Of a DNA stretch of 64,000 nucleotides, positions 1 to 5,704 are shown in pieces. The stretch lies in the IMG/VR virus record IMGVR_UViG_3300023179_000038, positions 1-64,000 of that record; one strand, given 5' to 3'. Position 1 is the first letter of the stretch. Each line of letters starts with the position of its first letter. Position numbers and translations under genes: made by a program. The DNA comes from a virus. The notes under the pieces are model-generated. The model was not told the DNA's origin. It was given only the letters and a program-made list of their open reading frames with translations, and did no database searches.

Positions 1-274
1 TAAGCCAGATAAAGATACTAAGGGTGCTGTAAAGAAATGGGAAAACAAGGTAGATATTATCAATGACATCTACACTGGTGAATATAACGGAATGATTTCT
101 GGTAATGCGTGGGGTGCGTTCAATGCGCTAACTGAGCGTTTAGACTGGTATCGTTCTGCTCGTGGTGGCAATAATGAAAGTATTCTTGCTTCTGCTTCTG
201 GATTTGACCCTGCTATCAATGCAGAAAAAAATCGCTTACTAAAAGTTGTTCAAAATACTTTGCAACTAATCTAG
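1..274 (+). CDS. DUF932-family protein, C-terminal part
   Basis: The frame is open from base 2 of the window to the TAG at 272..274, so this is the last 90 residues of a gene that begins outside. The stretch GNAWGAFNALTERLDW followed by a basic R-S-A-R is the usual C-terminal signature of DUF932 (phage/plasmid-like TIGR03299) proteins, which are common near replication or recombination genes in phages and plasmids; their biochemical role is not settled. An internal Met (base 92) is unlikely to be the start because the same frame continues upstream without a stop and fits the family. It is followed directly by a tRNA gene. Confidence 0.75.
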   Translation, partial: KPDKDTKGAVKKWENKVDIINDIYTGEYNGMISGNAWGAFNALTERLDWYRSARGGNNESILASASGFDPAINAEKNRLLKVVQNTLQLI

Positions 275-312
275 TAAATAAAATCCTGAGCATGATTTAA
301 AACTGCTCCGCT

Positions 313-386
313 GGTCCCATAGATCAATTGGTTAGATCGTTACCCTGTCACGGTAAAGGCTACGGGTTCAAGTCCCGTTGGGATCG
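313..386 (+). tRNA. tRNA-Asp (GTC)
   Basis: Full cloverleaf: acceptor 313..319 pairs with 379..385, discriminator G386; anticodon stem 340..344/352..356 with a seven-base loop holding GTC at 347..349; T arm with GGGTTCAAGTCCC. The CCA end is not encoded. G34 reads both Asp codons. Confidence 0.95.
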
Positions 387-439
387 CAAGCGGATCGGGG
401 TTACAAAAATGTTATCATTTTGTTTTATTAAGAGGGGAT

Positions 440-468
440 TTGCATTTTCCCCATTCTTGATGTAAAAT
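440..468 (+). promoter_or_regulatory. Promoter for the leaderless gene at 476
   Basis: TTGCAT (440..445), 17 bases, TAAAAT (463..468), then only seven bases to the ATG at 476. With a usual start 6 to 7 bases after the -10, the transcript would begin at the AUG itself. Confidence 0.7.
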
Positions 469-475
469 TAATATT

Positions 476-637
476 ATGACCACAACCTACAAACCTTACA
501 CCATAGACGAACTAGTAACTACAATATACGAAGATAACTTCTCACATCTAGATTTTATGGATAACATGGGTGGAGAAGATTGCGATTGCCGTATCCATAT
601 GACTCTTAATACTATTTTAGAATATTGGGGTGAATAA
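476..637 (+). CDS. Small hypothetical protein (53 aa)
   Basis: Short acidic protein starting MTTTYKPYTIDE and ending EYWGE. It holds a D-C-D-C-R-I-H stretch but not a full metal site. No Shine-Dalgarno sequence precedes the ATG; instead a -10 box sits seven bases upstream, so the gene is probably leaderless. The stop overlaps the next start by one base (TAATG), which indicates coupled translation with the gene at 637. I do not recognise a family. Confidence 0.6.
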   Translation: MTTTYKPYTIDELVTTIYEDNFSHLDFMDNMGGEDCDCRIHMTLNTILEYWGE

Positions 638-813
638 TGCTAGGCTACACCTATAGCGATATACAAGCCTTTGGTAATAGTTTGACTTGGGCTATTGATA
701 CCGCCAAAAACCAGGGGGATGAACAAAACTATAAACAATTACTAATAGTATGGGACTTCTTTGAAGGTTTACTAGCAGAAGGATACATAGATGAGAACAC
801 ATTCTATGGATAG
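637..813 (+). CDS. Small hypothetical protein (58 aa)
   Basis: Starts in the TAATG overlap with the preceding gene and ends with TAG at 811..813. The protein (MLGYTYSDIQAFGNSL...) is probably helical and acidic toward the C terminus. Overlap and even codon use support a real gene; function unknown. Confidence 0.55.
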   Translation: MLGYTYSDIQAFGNSLTWAIDTAKNQGDEQNYKQLLIVWDFFEGLLAEGYIDENTFYG

Positions 814-889
814 TATGTAATGTAGATCACCTTACGATACCTTGCAAAAATTCGCAGGGCATAGTAAAATTGTATTAAGAAATCAACAA

Positions 890-898
890 AGGAGACCC
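890..898 (+). promoter_or_regulatory. Shine-Dalgarno leader AAGGAGACCC
   Basis: The sequence AAAGGAGACCC directly precedes the ATG at 899 and decides the start against an in-frame TTG at 842. The same AAGGAGACCCATG block recurs before the gene at 1465. Confidence 0.75.
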
Positions 899-1456
899 AT
901 GCATACATTACATTACATATCAGTTGAAGCAGATAACAAGCAAGAAGCATTTGATAAGGTTGTGGTGGCCTTATCTCCAAACGAAGACGGATACCGCTTA
1001 GCAGACTGGTCAGATTGGCATGTCGTAGGTGGGGGAAGGTATAGCAGCAATGCAAATAAAGAAAACAACCTTATGGCAGGTTATAACGATGACCCTACTG
1101 ATGTTATTGGCTATGCTGAAGATAAGGAAAAATTCCAAGAAACATTAATTAATGTAGGTAAGTGGAAATCACACGCCATGAACAGGGCAATCAAAGAGTT
1201 CAACTCTGATAAGTTTATTAGTGATATGGTTGACTATGCTTCAGAAGGTGGTAGGTCAGAGTATAACGGTAATACCATAATGAATGCTTATACTGTTAAA
1301 GAAACAGCAACAATGCTAATGGGTGGTTGGATACCTGATAGTGGGTTTTACGACCTTGAGGAAAATATCGCTGAAACTACCTATCTTAAAGAGCGCCTTG
1401 ACAAACCTGAACAGGCTGCACTACAATATCTAGTACCTGTAGATTTCCACTTCTAA
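899..1456 (+). CDS. Hypothetical phage protein (185 aa)
   Basis: Start chosen at ATG 899 after a strong AAGGAG site. The N terminus (MHTLHYISVEADNKQ) resembles a small alpha/beta ferredoxin-like beginning, followed by a W-S-D-W-H-V-V-G-G-G-R-Y motif. The next gene has a related SGWHIV stretch, so the two neighbours may be distantly related or act together. Nine bases separate them and both carry the same leader. I do not recognise a named family; the compact early arm suggests a host-takeover or regulatory role, which is inference only. Confidence 0.7.
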   Translation: MHTLHYISVEADNKQEAFDKVVVALSPNEDGYRLADWSDWHVVGGGRYSSNANKENNLMAGYNDDPTDVIGYAEDKEKFQETLINVGKWKSHAMNRAIKEFNSDKFISDMVDYASEGGRSEYNGNTIMNAYTVKETATMLMGGWIPDSGFYDLEENIAETTYLKERLDKPEQAALQYLVPVDFHF

Positions 1457-1464
1457 GGAGACCC

Positions 1465-1932
1465 ATGAACGATTTTGTAGAACTTACAGAGGATGAATGG
1501 TTTGATACCTTCAAGCCAATCCCAAACCATATAGACGAGAATGCCTCATTCAATGACGGTGAACAAGGCTATATGTTTGAAACCTATGGTAAAGAGTTAG
1601 AGTTTGTCAAAGCACAAAAGCCTAATACTATATGGACATATGGTGACGGAGACGATGGCTCTTATATATGGAGCGGTTGGCATATAGTTAATAGGATTGG
1701 TTACTTTATAAGTACCGTGCCATTTGATGAAACAAAGGACTATCAGATACAGATTAGCAGCAATGATATATATGTTTGTCCTAACTGTAATGAAGAGTGG
1801 GAAGACGAAGTAGCAGCCTTGCATTATGACAAATTTGAGGATTTGGAAAAATGCGCTGGATGTGCTACAGTAGAGGAACTAAAGGAACTAGAAGAAATGG
1901 AGAACCAAGACCTTGGCAAGATGGGAAATTGA
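1465..1932 (+). CDS. Hypothetical protein with C-terminal CxxC zinc site (155 aa)
   Basis: Preceded by the same AAGGAGACCC leader as its upstream neighbour. The first 60 residues are acidic; a SGWHIV motif echoes DWHVVGGG in the previous protein. Near residue 107 there is CPNC and about 24 residues later CAGC, a four-cysteine zinc-ribbon arrangement. The C terminus is Glu-rich. No family recognised. Confidence 0.7.
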   Translation: MNDFVELTEDEWFDTFKPIPNHIDENASFNDGEQGYMFETYGKELEFVKAQKPNTIWTYGDGDDGSYIWSGWHIVNRIGYFISTVPFDETKDYQIQISSNDIYVCPNCNEEWEDEVAALHYDKFEDLEKCAGCATVEELKELEEMENQDLGKMGN

Positions 1933-1960
1933 AGTAATCTTTGAACCAACAGGAGATTAC

Positions 1961-2071
1961 ATGAACTTTGAGTATGAGACTGACACTGAAGACGAAGATA
2001 CTATCTATCGTGAGATAGAAAACCAATTATCAATCGTACCAATTCTAGTTGAGAAGAATGAGGAAGAGTAA
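1961..2071 (+). CDS. Acidic microprotein (36 aa)
   Basis: ATG preceded by AGGAG with normal spacing; the protein (MNFEYETDTEDEDTIY...) is strongly acidic. Its TAA overlaps the next ATG by one base. A DNA-mimic or inhibitor role is conceivable for so acidic a phage protein, but this is a guess. Confidence 0.6.
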   Translation: MNFEYETDTEDEDTIYREIENQLSIVPILVEKNEEE

Positions 2072-2445
2072 TGGGAGCACGTTGCACATTCATATTTAAA
2101 CAGTCAGAGGATCTTGGTGTAGCGCTATATAGTCACTGGGGTGAATACAGCATGTATGAAGATCTTGCTAAGGCCCTGCAGCATGCTGCTCCACGTAAAG
2201 GAGACCATGAGTACTATACCCGCATGGCTATCAGTTATCTACTAAAGGATTCTATTTTGGATGAGACAGGGTTTGGTCTCTATGCATGTGACCCTAAAAC
2301 ACATATGCAGTATTGCGATCATCCAATATTAATTGACTTGACTAATAACACTATCAGTCATGACAGCATAGAGCACAAAGACATTGACAGTTTTATTAAT
2401 TATAATTTGCCCAGCAGTGTCCTTTCCACTGTGGGGGCCTCATAA
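2071..2445 (+). CDS. Hypothetical protein (124 aa)
   Basis: Begins MGARCTFIFKQSEDLGVALYSHWGEY, a pattern I associate with conserved small phage and actinobacterial proteins of unknown function. It is coupled to the preceding microprotein by a TAATG overlap and followed by a strong hairpin, which makes it the last gene of this transcription unit (476..2445). Confidence 0.7.
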   Translation: MGARCTFIFKQSEDLGVALYSHWGEYSMYEDLAKALQHAAPRKGDHEYYTRMAISYLLKDSILDETGFGLYACDPKTHMQYCDHPILIDLTNNTISHDSIEHKDIDSFINYNLPSSVLSTVGAS

Positions 2446-2447
2446 AT

Positions 2448-2473
2448 AGCAAAGGTTGGGGTAACCTTTTGCT
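2448..2473 (+). terminator. Stem-loop after the first small-gene operon
   Basis: AGCAAAGGTT and AACCTTTTGCT form a near-perfect stem of about ten pairs around a GGGT loop, three bases after the preceding stop codon. The tail is A/T-rich but has no clean T run, so a pause or terminator role is likely rather than certain. Confidence 0.6.
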
Positions 2474-2481
2474 AATATAAA

Positions 2482-2543
2482 GAAGGAGCGTATGGGTCAC
2501 CTCCTTCAAGGGGACGTAGGTCAAAGTCACAACTTGCGTCCCC
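2482..2543 (+). other. Two adjacent stem-loops in non-coding DNA
   Basis: GAAGGAG (2482..2488) pairs with CTCCTTC (2501..2507), and GGGGACG (2510..2516) with CGTCCCC (2537..2543). They lie between a terminator-like hairpin and the next promoter. Pairing that hides the AAGGAG of a possible 31-residue gene suggests a translational switch or a small structured RNA. Confidence 0.4.
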
Positions 2544-2587
2544 ACCAAATTTTTGGTATACTAGGATTGGAGCACAAGCAATTCTAA
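2492..2587 (+). CDS. Possible microprotein (31 aa)
   Basis: ATG three bases after AAGGAGCG-T, reading MGHLLQGDVGQSHNLRPH... to TAA. The Shine-Dalgarno match is strong but spacing is short, and the region folds into two hairpins that include the site. It may equally be non-coding RNA; low confidence. Confidence 0.3.
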   Translation: MGHLLQGDVGQSHNLRPHQIFGILGLEHKQF

Positions 2588-2609
2588 TGCCTATGGTATG
2601 GTCTAATGC

Positions 2610-2638
2610 TTGTGCTTCATGCTTTTTATTGATATAAT
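2610..2638 (+). promoter_or_regulatory. Promoter for the leaderless gene at 2645
   Basis: TTGTGC, 17 bases, TATAAT (2633..2638). The GTG at 2645 lies six bases after the -10 and an in-frame ATG lies at 2651. Confidence 0.6.
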
Positions 2639-2644
2639 GATTGG

Positions 2645-2863
2645 GTGCTAATGAGACGAAGACATAGACTTACAGATGAAGAAAAGGTTGCTATAAAAAT
2701 ATCAAACCTTGTCTGTGATTTAAGGACAGACTTAGAGCAGGTTGGTGTTTATTTTTATCAATTAGCACCACTGGTAGCATATAATCGCTTACAGGTTATA
2801 GCGGAAAGTGCGAAGGCACAGAAAGAGAGTAGCAATGGAATCAATCAATACCCCTTATTCTGA
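2645..2863 (+). CDS. Hypothetical protein (72 aa), probably leaderless GTG start
   Basis: GTG at 2645 sits at the expected transcription start; ATG 2651 is the alternative. The N terminus is very basic (M-R-R-R-H-R), followed by a helical segment with two cysteines removed from any metal pattern. The 3' end overlaps the next gene by 29 bases. Function unknown. Confidence 0.6.
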   Translation: MLMRRRHRLTDEEKVAIKISNLVCDLRTDLEQVGVYFYQLAPLVAYNRLQVIAESAKAQKESSNGINQYPLF

Positions 2864-3098
2864 AGTATGTTCTATTTTGGCAGAGTTGTGGTTATCATAT
2901 AAAGAAGATGAGAACTTTGAAGATTTTATTGAATACAATGATATTGGTTTGCCATTAGCATTTGCTATAGCAGAAGGAATTGTTTCTAGTTCTCCTGTAG
3001 CAGAAGAATATATCAAAGAAACTTGGATCCTATTTTTAAAGGGTTTGAATATTGAGGATAAAGGTTTTAGATCCCTTGATGAGGTTTTGGGCCTATAA
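2835..3098 (+). CDS. Acidic hypothetical protein (87 aa)
   Basis: Start chosen at ATG 2835; an in-frame GTG at 2808 would add nine basic residues copied from the neighbouring frame and is less likely. The protein is acidic and helical (MESINTPYSEVCSILAEL...). It overlaps the preceding gene by 29 bases. Such small helical acidic proteins are common in actinophage early arms; role unknown. Confidence 0.6.
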   Translation: MESINTPYSEVCSILAELWLSYKEDENFEDFIEYNDIGLPLAFAIAEGIVSSSPVAEEYIKETWILFLKGLNIEDKGFRSLDEVLGL

Positions 3099-3141
3099 CA
3101 TTTTGAGCGGGGCCGATGCAAATAACTTATCAAACCATCAT

Positions 3142-3189
3142 ATTACGATATCATTATATTTTTCCCAGATTGTAGCATTACGATATCAT
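3142..3189 (+). repeat. Direct repeat ATTACGATATCAT, two copies
   Basis: Identical 13-base copies at 3142..3154 and 3177..3189, 35 bases start to start, in the non-coding gap before the next gene. The core CATTACGA recurs at 3659 and 3932. GATATC inside is a palindrome. Likely protein-binding sites. Confidence 0.6.
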
Positions 3190-3232
3190 ATTAAAAATCC
3201 CAAACCTTTCAAACCTTATAATTAAATAGTGT

Positions 3233-3238
3233 TATACT
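3233..3238 (+). promoter_or_regulatory. -10 box (TATACT) of the leaderless gene at 3245
   Basis: Six bases from the ATG. The -35 position, 17 bases upstream, holds CAAACC (3210..3215), a hexamer repeated many times in this arm, instead of a TTGACA-like box. Confidence 0.55.
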
Positions 3239-3244
3239 TTCAAT

Positions 3245-3457
3245 ATGAGCCCAAGACATTTTTCTAGACAAGCATATCCAAAAATGGCAAGAGAAGAAGA
3301 TGAAGGTTTAGCGCAAGTGTTTACTACCTTTACTTCTATTATAGGTTTGGGTAGGTATTTTTCTACTAATCCCGCCTCAAAAATGTCTAATAGTATTATA
3401 GAAGATACCGATCTGGCGGGGGATCATAAGGTAGACCACTCTTCTCTTTATAAATAA
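3245..3457 (+). CDS. Hypothetical protein (70 aa)
   Basis: Leaderless arrangement (TATACT then six bases then ATG). The sequence (MSPRHFSRQAYPKMAREEDEG...) shows no known domain. The coding region includes CCCGCC (3371..3376) and GGCGGG (3415..3420), which could pair in the mRNA. Moderately supported by its promoter; weak protein evidence. Confidence 0.45.
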   Translation: MSPRHFSRQAYPKMAREEDEGLAQVFTTFTSIIGLGRYFSTNPASKMSNSIIEDTDLAGDHKVDHSSLYK

Positions 3458-3483
3458 GCATATTAACAAACCTTTCTATCTGA

Positions 3484-3489
3484 TATAAT
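3484..3489 (+). promoter_or_regulatory. -10 box (TATAAT, extended TGA) of the leaderless gene at 3496
   Basis: TGATATAAT ends six bases before the ATG at 3496. TTAACA at 3463..3468 is a possible but close -35; a CAAACC copy overlaps it at 3467. Confidence 0.6.
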
Positions 3490-3495
3490 CTTTAT

Positions 3496-3627
3496 ATGTC
3501 AAACCTTATATGTCCAAAAAAAGTCAAATGCCATTTCTGTGATAGAGATGCTTTATATGTATCTGATTATGAAGGTTTGATAATAGATACTTGTATTAAG
3601 CATTTTAAGTATTTGTATTCTGGCTGA
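3496..3627 (+). CDS. Zinc-binding microprotein (43 aa)
   Basis: Leaderless ATG. The protein has cysteines and histidines in the order C-P-x4-C-H-F-C, then a late Cys and His (TCIKHF), enough for one zinc. Aromatic end KYLYSG. It resembles the many tiny zinc ribbons in this arm (4071, 4659, 5526). Function unknown. Confidence 0.55.
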   Translation: MSNLICPKKVKCHFCDRDALYVSDYEGLIIDTCIKHFKYLYSG

Positions 3628-3768
3628 TCCCGCCTGGTAATGTAAAATAGTTTAATAAAACATTACGAAACGGTATAAAAACCCCCAAATTCTTACCCCC
3701 ATAATAAATACCAAACCTTTTAATCTTTTTTTATTATTTTTTAAATATTATTTAAATTTTTTATAAAG

Positions 3769-3798
3769 TTTTGTACATTTTTCCTGCAATTTTGTACA
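3769..3798 (+). repeat. Direct repeat TTTTGTACA, two copies 21 bases apart
   Basis: Copies at 3769..3777 and 3790..3798; TGTACA is palindromic. A 21-base step is two helical turns, so a dimeric regulator or initiator could bind both on the same DNA face. Confidence 0.5.
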
Positions 3799-3849
3799 AA
3801 TTTTATAGGGGTTTTTAGGGTAAAAAGGTTTGAAATCAAGCATTGATTC

Positions 3850-3878
3850 TTGACAAACCATGGTTTTGAAGGTATAAT
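3850..3878 (+). promoter_or_regulatory. Full-consensus promoter TTGACA-17-TATAAT
   Basis: Both boxes match the housekeeping consensus exactly with 17-base spacing, yet no clear gene starts after it. The transcript would cross a 20-residue frame and several GGTTTG copies. It may make a small RNA or an origin primer. A CAAACC copy overlaps the -35. Confidence 0.7.
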
Positions 3879-4058
3879 GCATGCCCCATATGAAGATAGG
3901 AAGGTTTGGGGATAGGAGGTTTGGCCGTCAGACATTACGATGCCCCCTTTAAAAGCGCCCAATTACCCACTATCCTCCACTTTACTCCACTTTAACCCCA
4001 TATAGAAATATCATCAGTAAGATTTTTATGTGAACAAACCACCCATCCAAACATACTG

Positions 4059-4064
4059 TATAAT
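4059..4064 (+). promoter_or_regulatory. -10 box (TATAAT) of the leaderless gene at 4071
   Basis: Six bases before the ATG. CAAACC at 4035..4040 occupies the -35 position (18-base gap). Confidence 0.6.
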
Positions 4065-4070
4065 TAAAAT

Positions 4071-4160
4071 ATGATAAAAATCTTATGCTATAAATGTGGA
4101 GTTATCTATCAAACCCCATATGGATCAACCCATCAATGTCCAAGGTGCGAAAGCAAATAA
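4071..4160 (+). CDS. Zinc-ribbon microprotein (29 aa)
   Basis: MIKILCYKCG... to ...QCPRCESK: two knuckles C-Y-K-C and C-P-R-C fourteen residues apart, a minimal rubredoxin-like zinc ribbon. Leaderless start; TAA overlaps the next ATG by one base. Role unknown. Confidence 0.6.
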   Translation: MIKILCYKCGVIYQTPYGSTHQCPRCESK

Positions 4161-4324
4161 TGTCACTTGAAAATGATATTAAGGATATCCTATTTAAAAT
4201 TGGCCAGGAAGTAATTATTCATAAAATAGATTCAGATAACACCATACTAGAAATAGATTACGATAAGTTTACTGTAGAGATTATGGAGTTATTTAAGAAT
4301 TATTTGCAGGGGACAAAGATTTAA
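4160..4324 (+). CDS. Hypothetical protein (54 aa)
   Basis: Starts in a TAATG overlap with the zinc microprotein at 4071, which decides the start against an in-frame ATG at 4094. Likely helix-strand-strand-helix (MSLENDIKDILFKIG...). Its last 32 bases overlap the 3' end of the convergent nuclease gene on the minus strand. Confidence 0.6.
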   Translation: MSLENDIKDILFKIGQEVIIHKIDSDNTILEIDYDKFTVEIMELFKNYLQGTKI

Positions 4325-4622
4325 TCGCCCTATTGACCATACGTATCAAACCACGTTTCTTGACTTTTCTGGCATTAAATGTCTCCGTGTATCCAGATTG
4401 AGGCATATGCCCCTTATTGAGATAATGTCCGTATTTCTCTCTTAATGTATTTAGTACTATAGATTCGACTCTTTTGGCATCCCCCCGATTTTTGAAATAC
4501 CAATATGCTACTAATTTCCATCCCTTGGTCCTATGTTGGCGATATCTCCTACCAGATATATCTCCAATACCTATTTTGATAGCATCAAATTCTTTGTGAT
4601 AAATAATATATAAAATACACAT
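4293..4622 (-). CDS. GIY-YIG-like (T5orf172-type) nuclease
   Basis: 109 residues. An aromatic YIIYH start, IKIGIG, then RRYRQH, a conserved Glu in KRVESIVLN and a terminal MPQSGYTETF block match the small GIY-YIG/T5orf172 fold found alone in many phages, where it acts as a DNA-cutting or homing-type enzyme. It is the only minus-strand gene in the left arm, with its own leaderless promoter, and is flanked by divergent and convergent small genes: the pattern of an inserted selfish gene. Cutting activity is inferred from family, not shown. Confidence 0.65.
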   Translation of the reverse strand: MCILYIIYHKEFDAIKIGIGDISGRRYRQHRTKGWKLVAYWYFKNRGDAKRVESIVLNTLREKYGHYLNKGHMPQSGYTETFNARKVKKRGLIRMVNRAIKSLSPANNS

Positions 4623-4623
4623 A

Positions 4624-4652
4624 TTGACATTATATCGGTGGTTTGGTATGAT
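4624..4652 (+). promoter_or_regulatory. Promoter TTGACA-17-TATGAT for the leaderless gene at 4659
   Basis: Exact -35, 17-base spacer, TATGAT, six bases to ATG. It interleaves with the minus-strand promoter, and a GGTTTG copy (4640) lies in the spacer. Confidence 0.7.
4629..4634 (-). promoter_or_regulatory. -10 box (TATAAT) of the leaderless nuclease gene
   Basis: On the minus strand TATAAT then GTCAAT then ATG (six-base gap). It overlaps the spacer of the plus-strand promoter at 4624..4652, so the two divergent promoters cannot easily fire together. Confidence 0.6.
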
Positions 4653-4658
4653 ATATAG

Positions 4659-4847
4659 ATGATAGATCTTAGAGGTATTCCTACTCCTATCTGCCCTTGC
4701 TGTGGTTCACATGTTTTGCGTATATCCGCAACCTTTGATCCTGAGACATATGATATAGCCGCATACCTGTTGCATGATGCAACCTGTGGCCAATGTGGAT
4801 GCTTGATAACTGCTCCTACTCCTTTAGATCATCCATCCGCTATTTGA
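4659..4847 (+). CDS. Zinc-ribbon protein (62 aa)
   Basis: CPCCG near residue 12 and C-G-Q-C-G-C near residue 43 give a classic two-knuckle zinc ribbon about thirty residues across. Leaderless start. Such ribbons bind nucleic acid or protein in regulators; no specific family recognised. Confidence 0.6.
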   Translation: MIDLRGIPTPICPCCGSHVLRISATFDPETYDIAAYLLHDATCGQCGCLITAPTPLDHPSAI

Positions 4848-4872
4848 CTTTACTCTGCAACAGATCTATAAT
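4844..4872 (+). promoter_or_regulatory. Promoter TTGACT-17-TATAAT for the leaderless gene at 4879
   Basis: Near-consensus boxes with 17-base spacing and a six-base gap to ATG 4879. The -35 overlaps the stop codon of the upstream gene. Confidence 0.7.
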
Positions 4873-4878
4873 TGATAT

Positions 4879-5046
4879 ATGCAGACAAAGATAGAGATTA
4901 ATCCTGCTACAGGTCAATGGCGATTTTACGATTGTGAACTTAAGGTTTATTCATTAAAAGAATGGCCTCAAAGAATAGATGCTATCAAAGAGTCAAGCAA
5001 ATATATGAAAAAACATAGACTAAGATATACTAAAAAGCGTAAATAA
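4879..5046 (+). CDS. Basic hypothetical protein (55 aa)
   Basis: Leaderless ATG, TAA at 5044..5046 and the next ATG begins at 5047 with no gap. C-terminal third is Lys/Arg-rich (KKHRLRYTKKRK), suggesting nucleic-acid contact. Heads a three-gene unit with the glycosylase-like gene and a zinc finger. Confidence 0.6.
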   Translation: MQTKIEINPATGQWRFYDCELKVYSLKEWPQRIDAIKESSKYMKKHRLRYTKKRK

Positions 5047-5529
5047 ATGCAAACATTCCTACCATATAAAGATTATGAAAAGTCTGCAGAAACCCTGGAT
5101 AATAAACGACTTAACAAACAAATTTTAGAAGGTTATCAAATACTTAAAATATTATCTGGTGCATCCCCTTCTGGTGCTTGGAGAAATCATCCAGCAGTTC
5201 TTATGTGGAAGAGATCAGAAAAACATCTTATGAGATATATTGACCACATGGTTTCAGAAGCCAATTATCGTGGCATTAAGACTGAGAACAATGTTGCAAA
5301 CCTTAAAACCCTCAAGGAAAACTTTAGCCATAGATGGGGAGATATCAAACCTATTTGGTCTAAGTCCGAACATGTAGATCGTGTTATTACTACTCATAAG
5401 GCTAATTTGTATAGGAAGGACTCTGAGTTATACCCTCAATTTTATATGGCCAAAAGTAGTGAGTTTAATGAGCCTTGTTGTGATAAATGTTTATATTATT
5501 GGGCTACGCATGTGGAGAGAAATAAATGA
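5047..5529 (+). CDS. Pyrimidine-dimer DNA glycosylase-like protein (MSMEG_6728/Pyr_excise type)
   Basis: MQTFLPYKDYEKSAETLD, KRLNKQ-x-LEGYQILK and WRNHPAVLMWK are the hallmarks of the actinobacterial MSMEG_6728 family, which belongs with Pyr_excise (T4 endonuclease V-like) proteins. If active it would start repair of UV-damaged DNA. It ends with two pairs of cysteines (CCDKC), possibly an added metal site. It starts directly after the 55-residue gene and overlaps the next by four bases (ATGA). The fold call is firm, enzymatic activity less so. Confidence 0.75.
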   Translation: MQTFLPYKDYEKSAETLDNKRLNKQILEGYQILKILSGASPSGAWRNHPAVLMWKRSEKHLMRYIDHMVSEANYRGIKTENNVANLKTLKENFSHRWGDIKPIWSKSEHVDRVITTHKANLYRKDSELYPQFYMAKSSEFNEPCCDKCLYYWATHVERNK

Positions 5530-5627
5530 AAATAGTGATTTGTCCTGAATGTAAGAAAGAGTGGGAGTTTAGGTCAGGCTTTGCCCATTACTCTCTATAT
5601 AGGCATATTAAGAATAATCACAAATAG
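5526..5627 (+). CDS. C2H2 zinc-finger microprotein (33 aa)
   Basis: CPEC followed by two histidines five apart (RHIKNNH) gives a single C2H2 finger, with little else. Start fixed by the ATGA overlap with the glycosylase-like gene, so the two are co-translated. Confidence 0.6.
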   Translation: MKIVICPECKKEWEFRSGFAHYSLYRHIKNNHK

Positions 5628-5643
5628 TGCAACGGTAGTTGCA
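5628..5643 (+). terminator. Small stem-loop after the zinc-finger gene
   Basis: TGCAAC, loop GGTA, GTTGCA directly after the stop codon. The following DNA is T-rich but without a long T run; weak terminator at best. Confidence 0.35.
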
Positions 5644-5692
5644 TTGGATGGTTTATATTTCTATTTTGCGCCGAACTTAAATTTTTGTAGTG

Positions 5693-5698
5693 TATAAT
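5693..5698 (+). promoter_or_regulatory. -10 box (TATAAT) of the leaderless oxygenase gene at 5705
   Basis: TATAAT, AGAAAG, ATG: six-base gap. No clear -35 box. This starts the first modification cassette. Confidence 0.6.
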
Positions 5699-5704
5699 AG
5701 AAAG

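Larger units (their letters stand above)
3628..4070 (+). other. 443-base gene-poor region; candidate replication origin or control region
   Basis: No convincing gene. It holds a very AT-rich run (about 3718..3770), two TTTTGTACA copies 21 bases apart, an inverted pair AAAAACCCC (3677) and GGGGTTTTT (3808), CATTACGA motifs and six CAAACC/GGTTTG copies, plus a consensus promoter at 3850. Repeats beside an AT-rich block in a non-coding gap are what a phage origin usually looks like, but nothing proves it. A 20-residue frame (ATG 3890) lies after the promoter. Confidence 0.4.
3131..4645. repeat. Cluster of the hexamer CAAACC/GGTTTG
   Basis: At least sixteen copies on either strand: 3131, 3201, 3210, 3344, 3467, 3500, 3574, 3712, 3827, 3854, 3903, 3918, 4035, 4110, 4347 and 4640 (first base of each). 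By a base-composition estimate well under one would be expected in 1.5 kb. Several sit at or near -35 positions. Most likely an operator for a phage or host regulator. Confidence 0.6.

Noticed and set aside
842-901. TTG start 19 codons upstream for the gene at 899
   Set aside because: The AAGGAGACCC site points to ATG 899.
3371-3420. CCCGCC/GGCGGG inverted repeat as a terminator
   Set aside because: The arms are about 38 bases apart and no T run follows; it lies within a possible gene.
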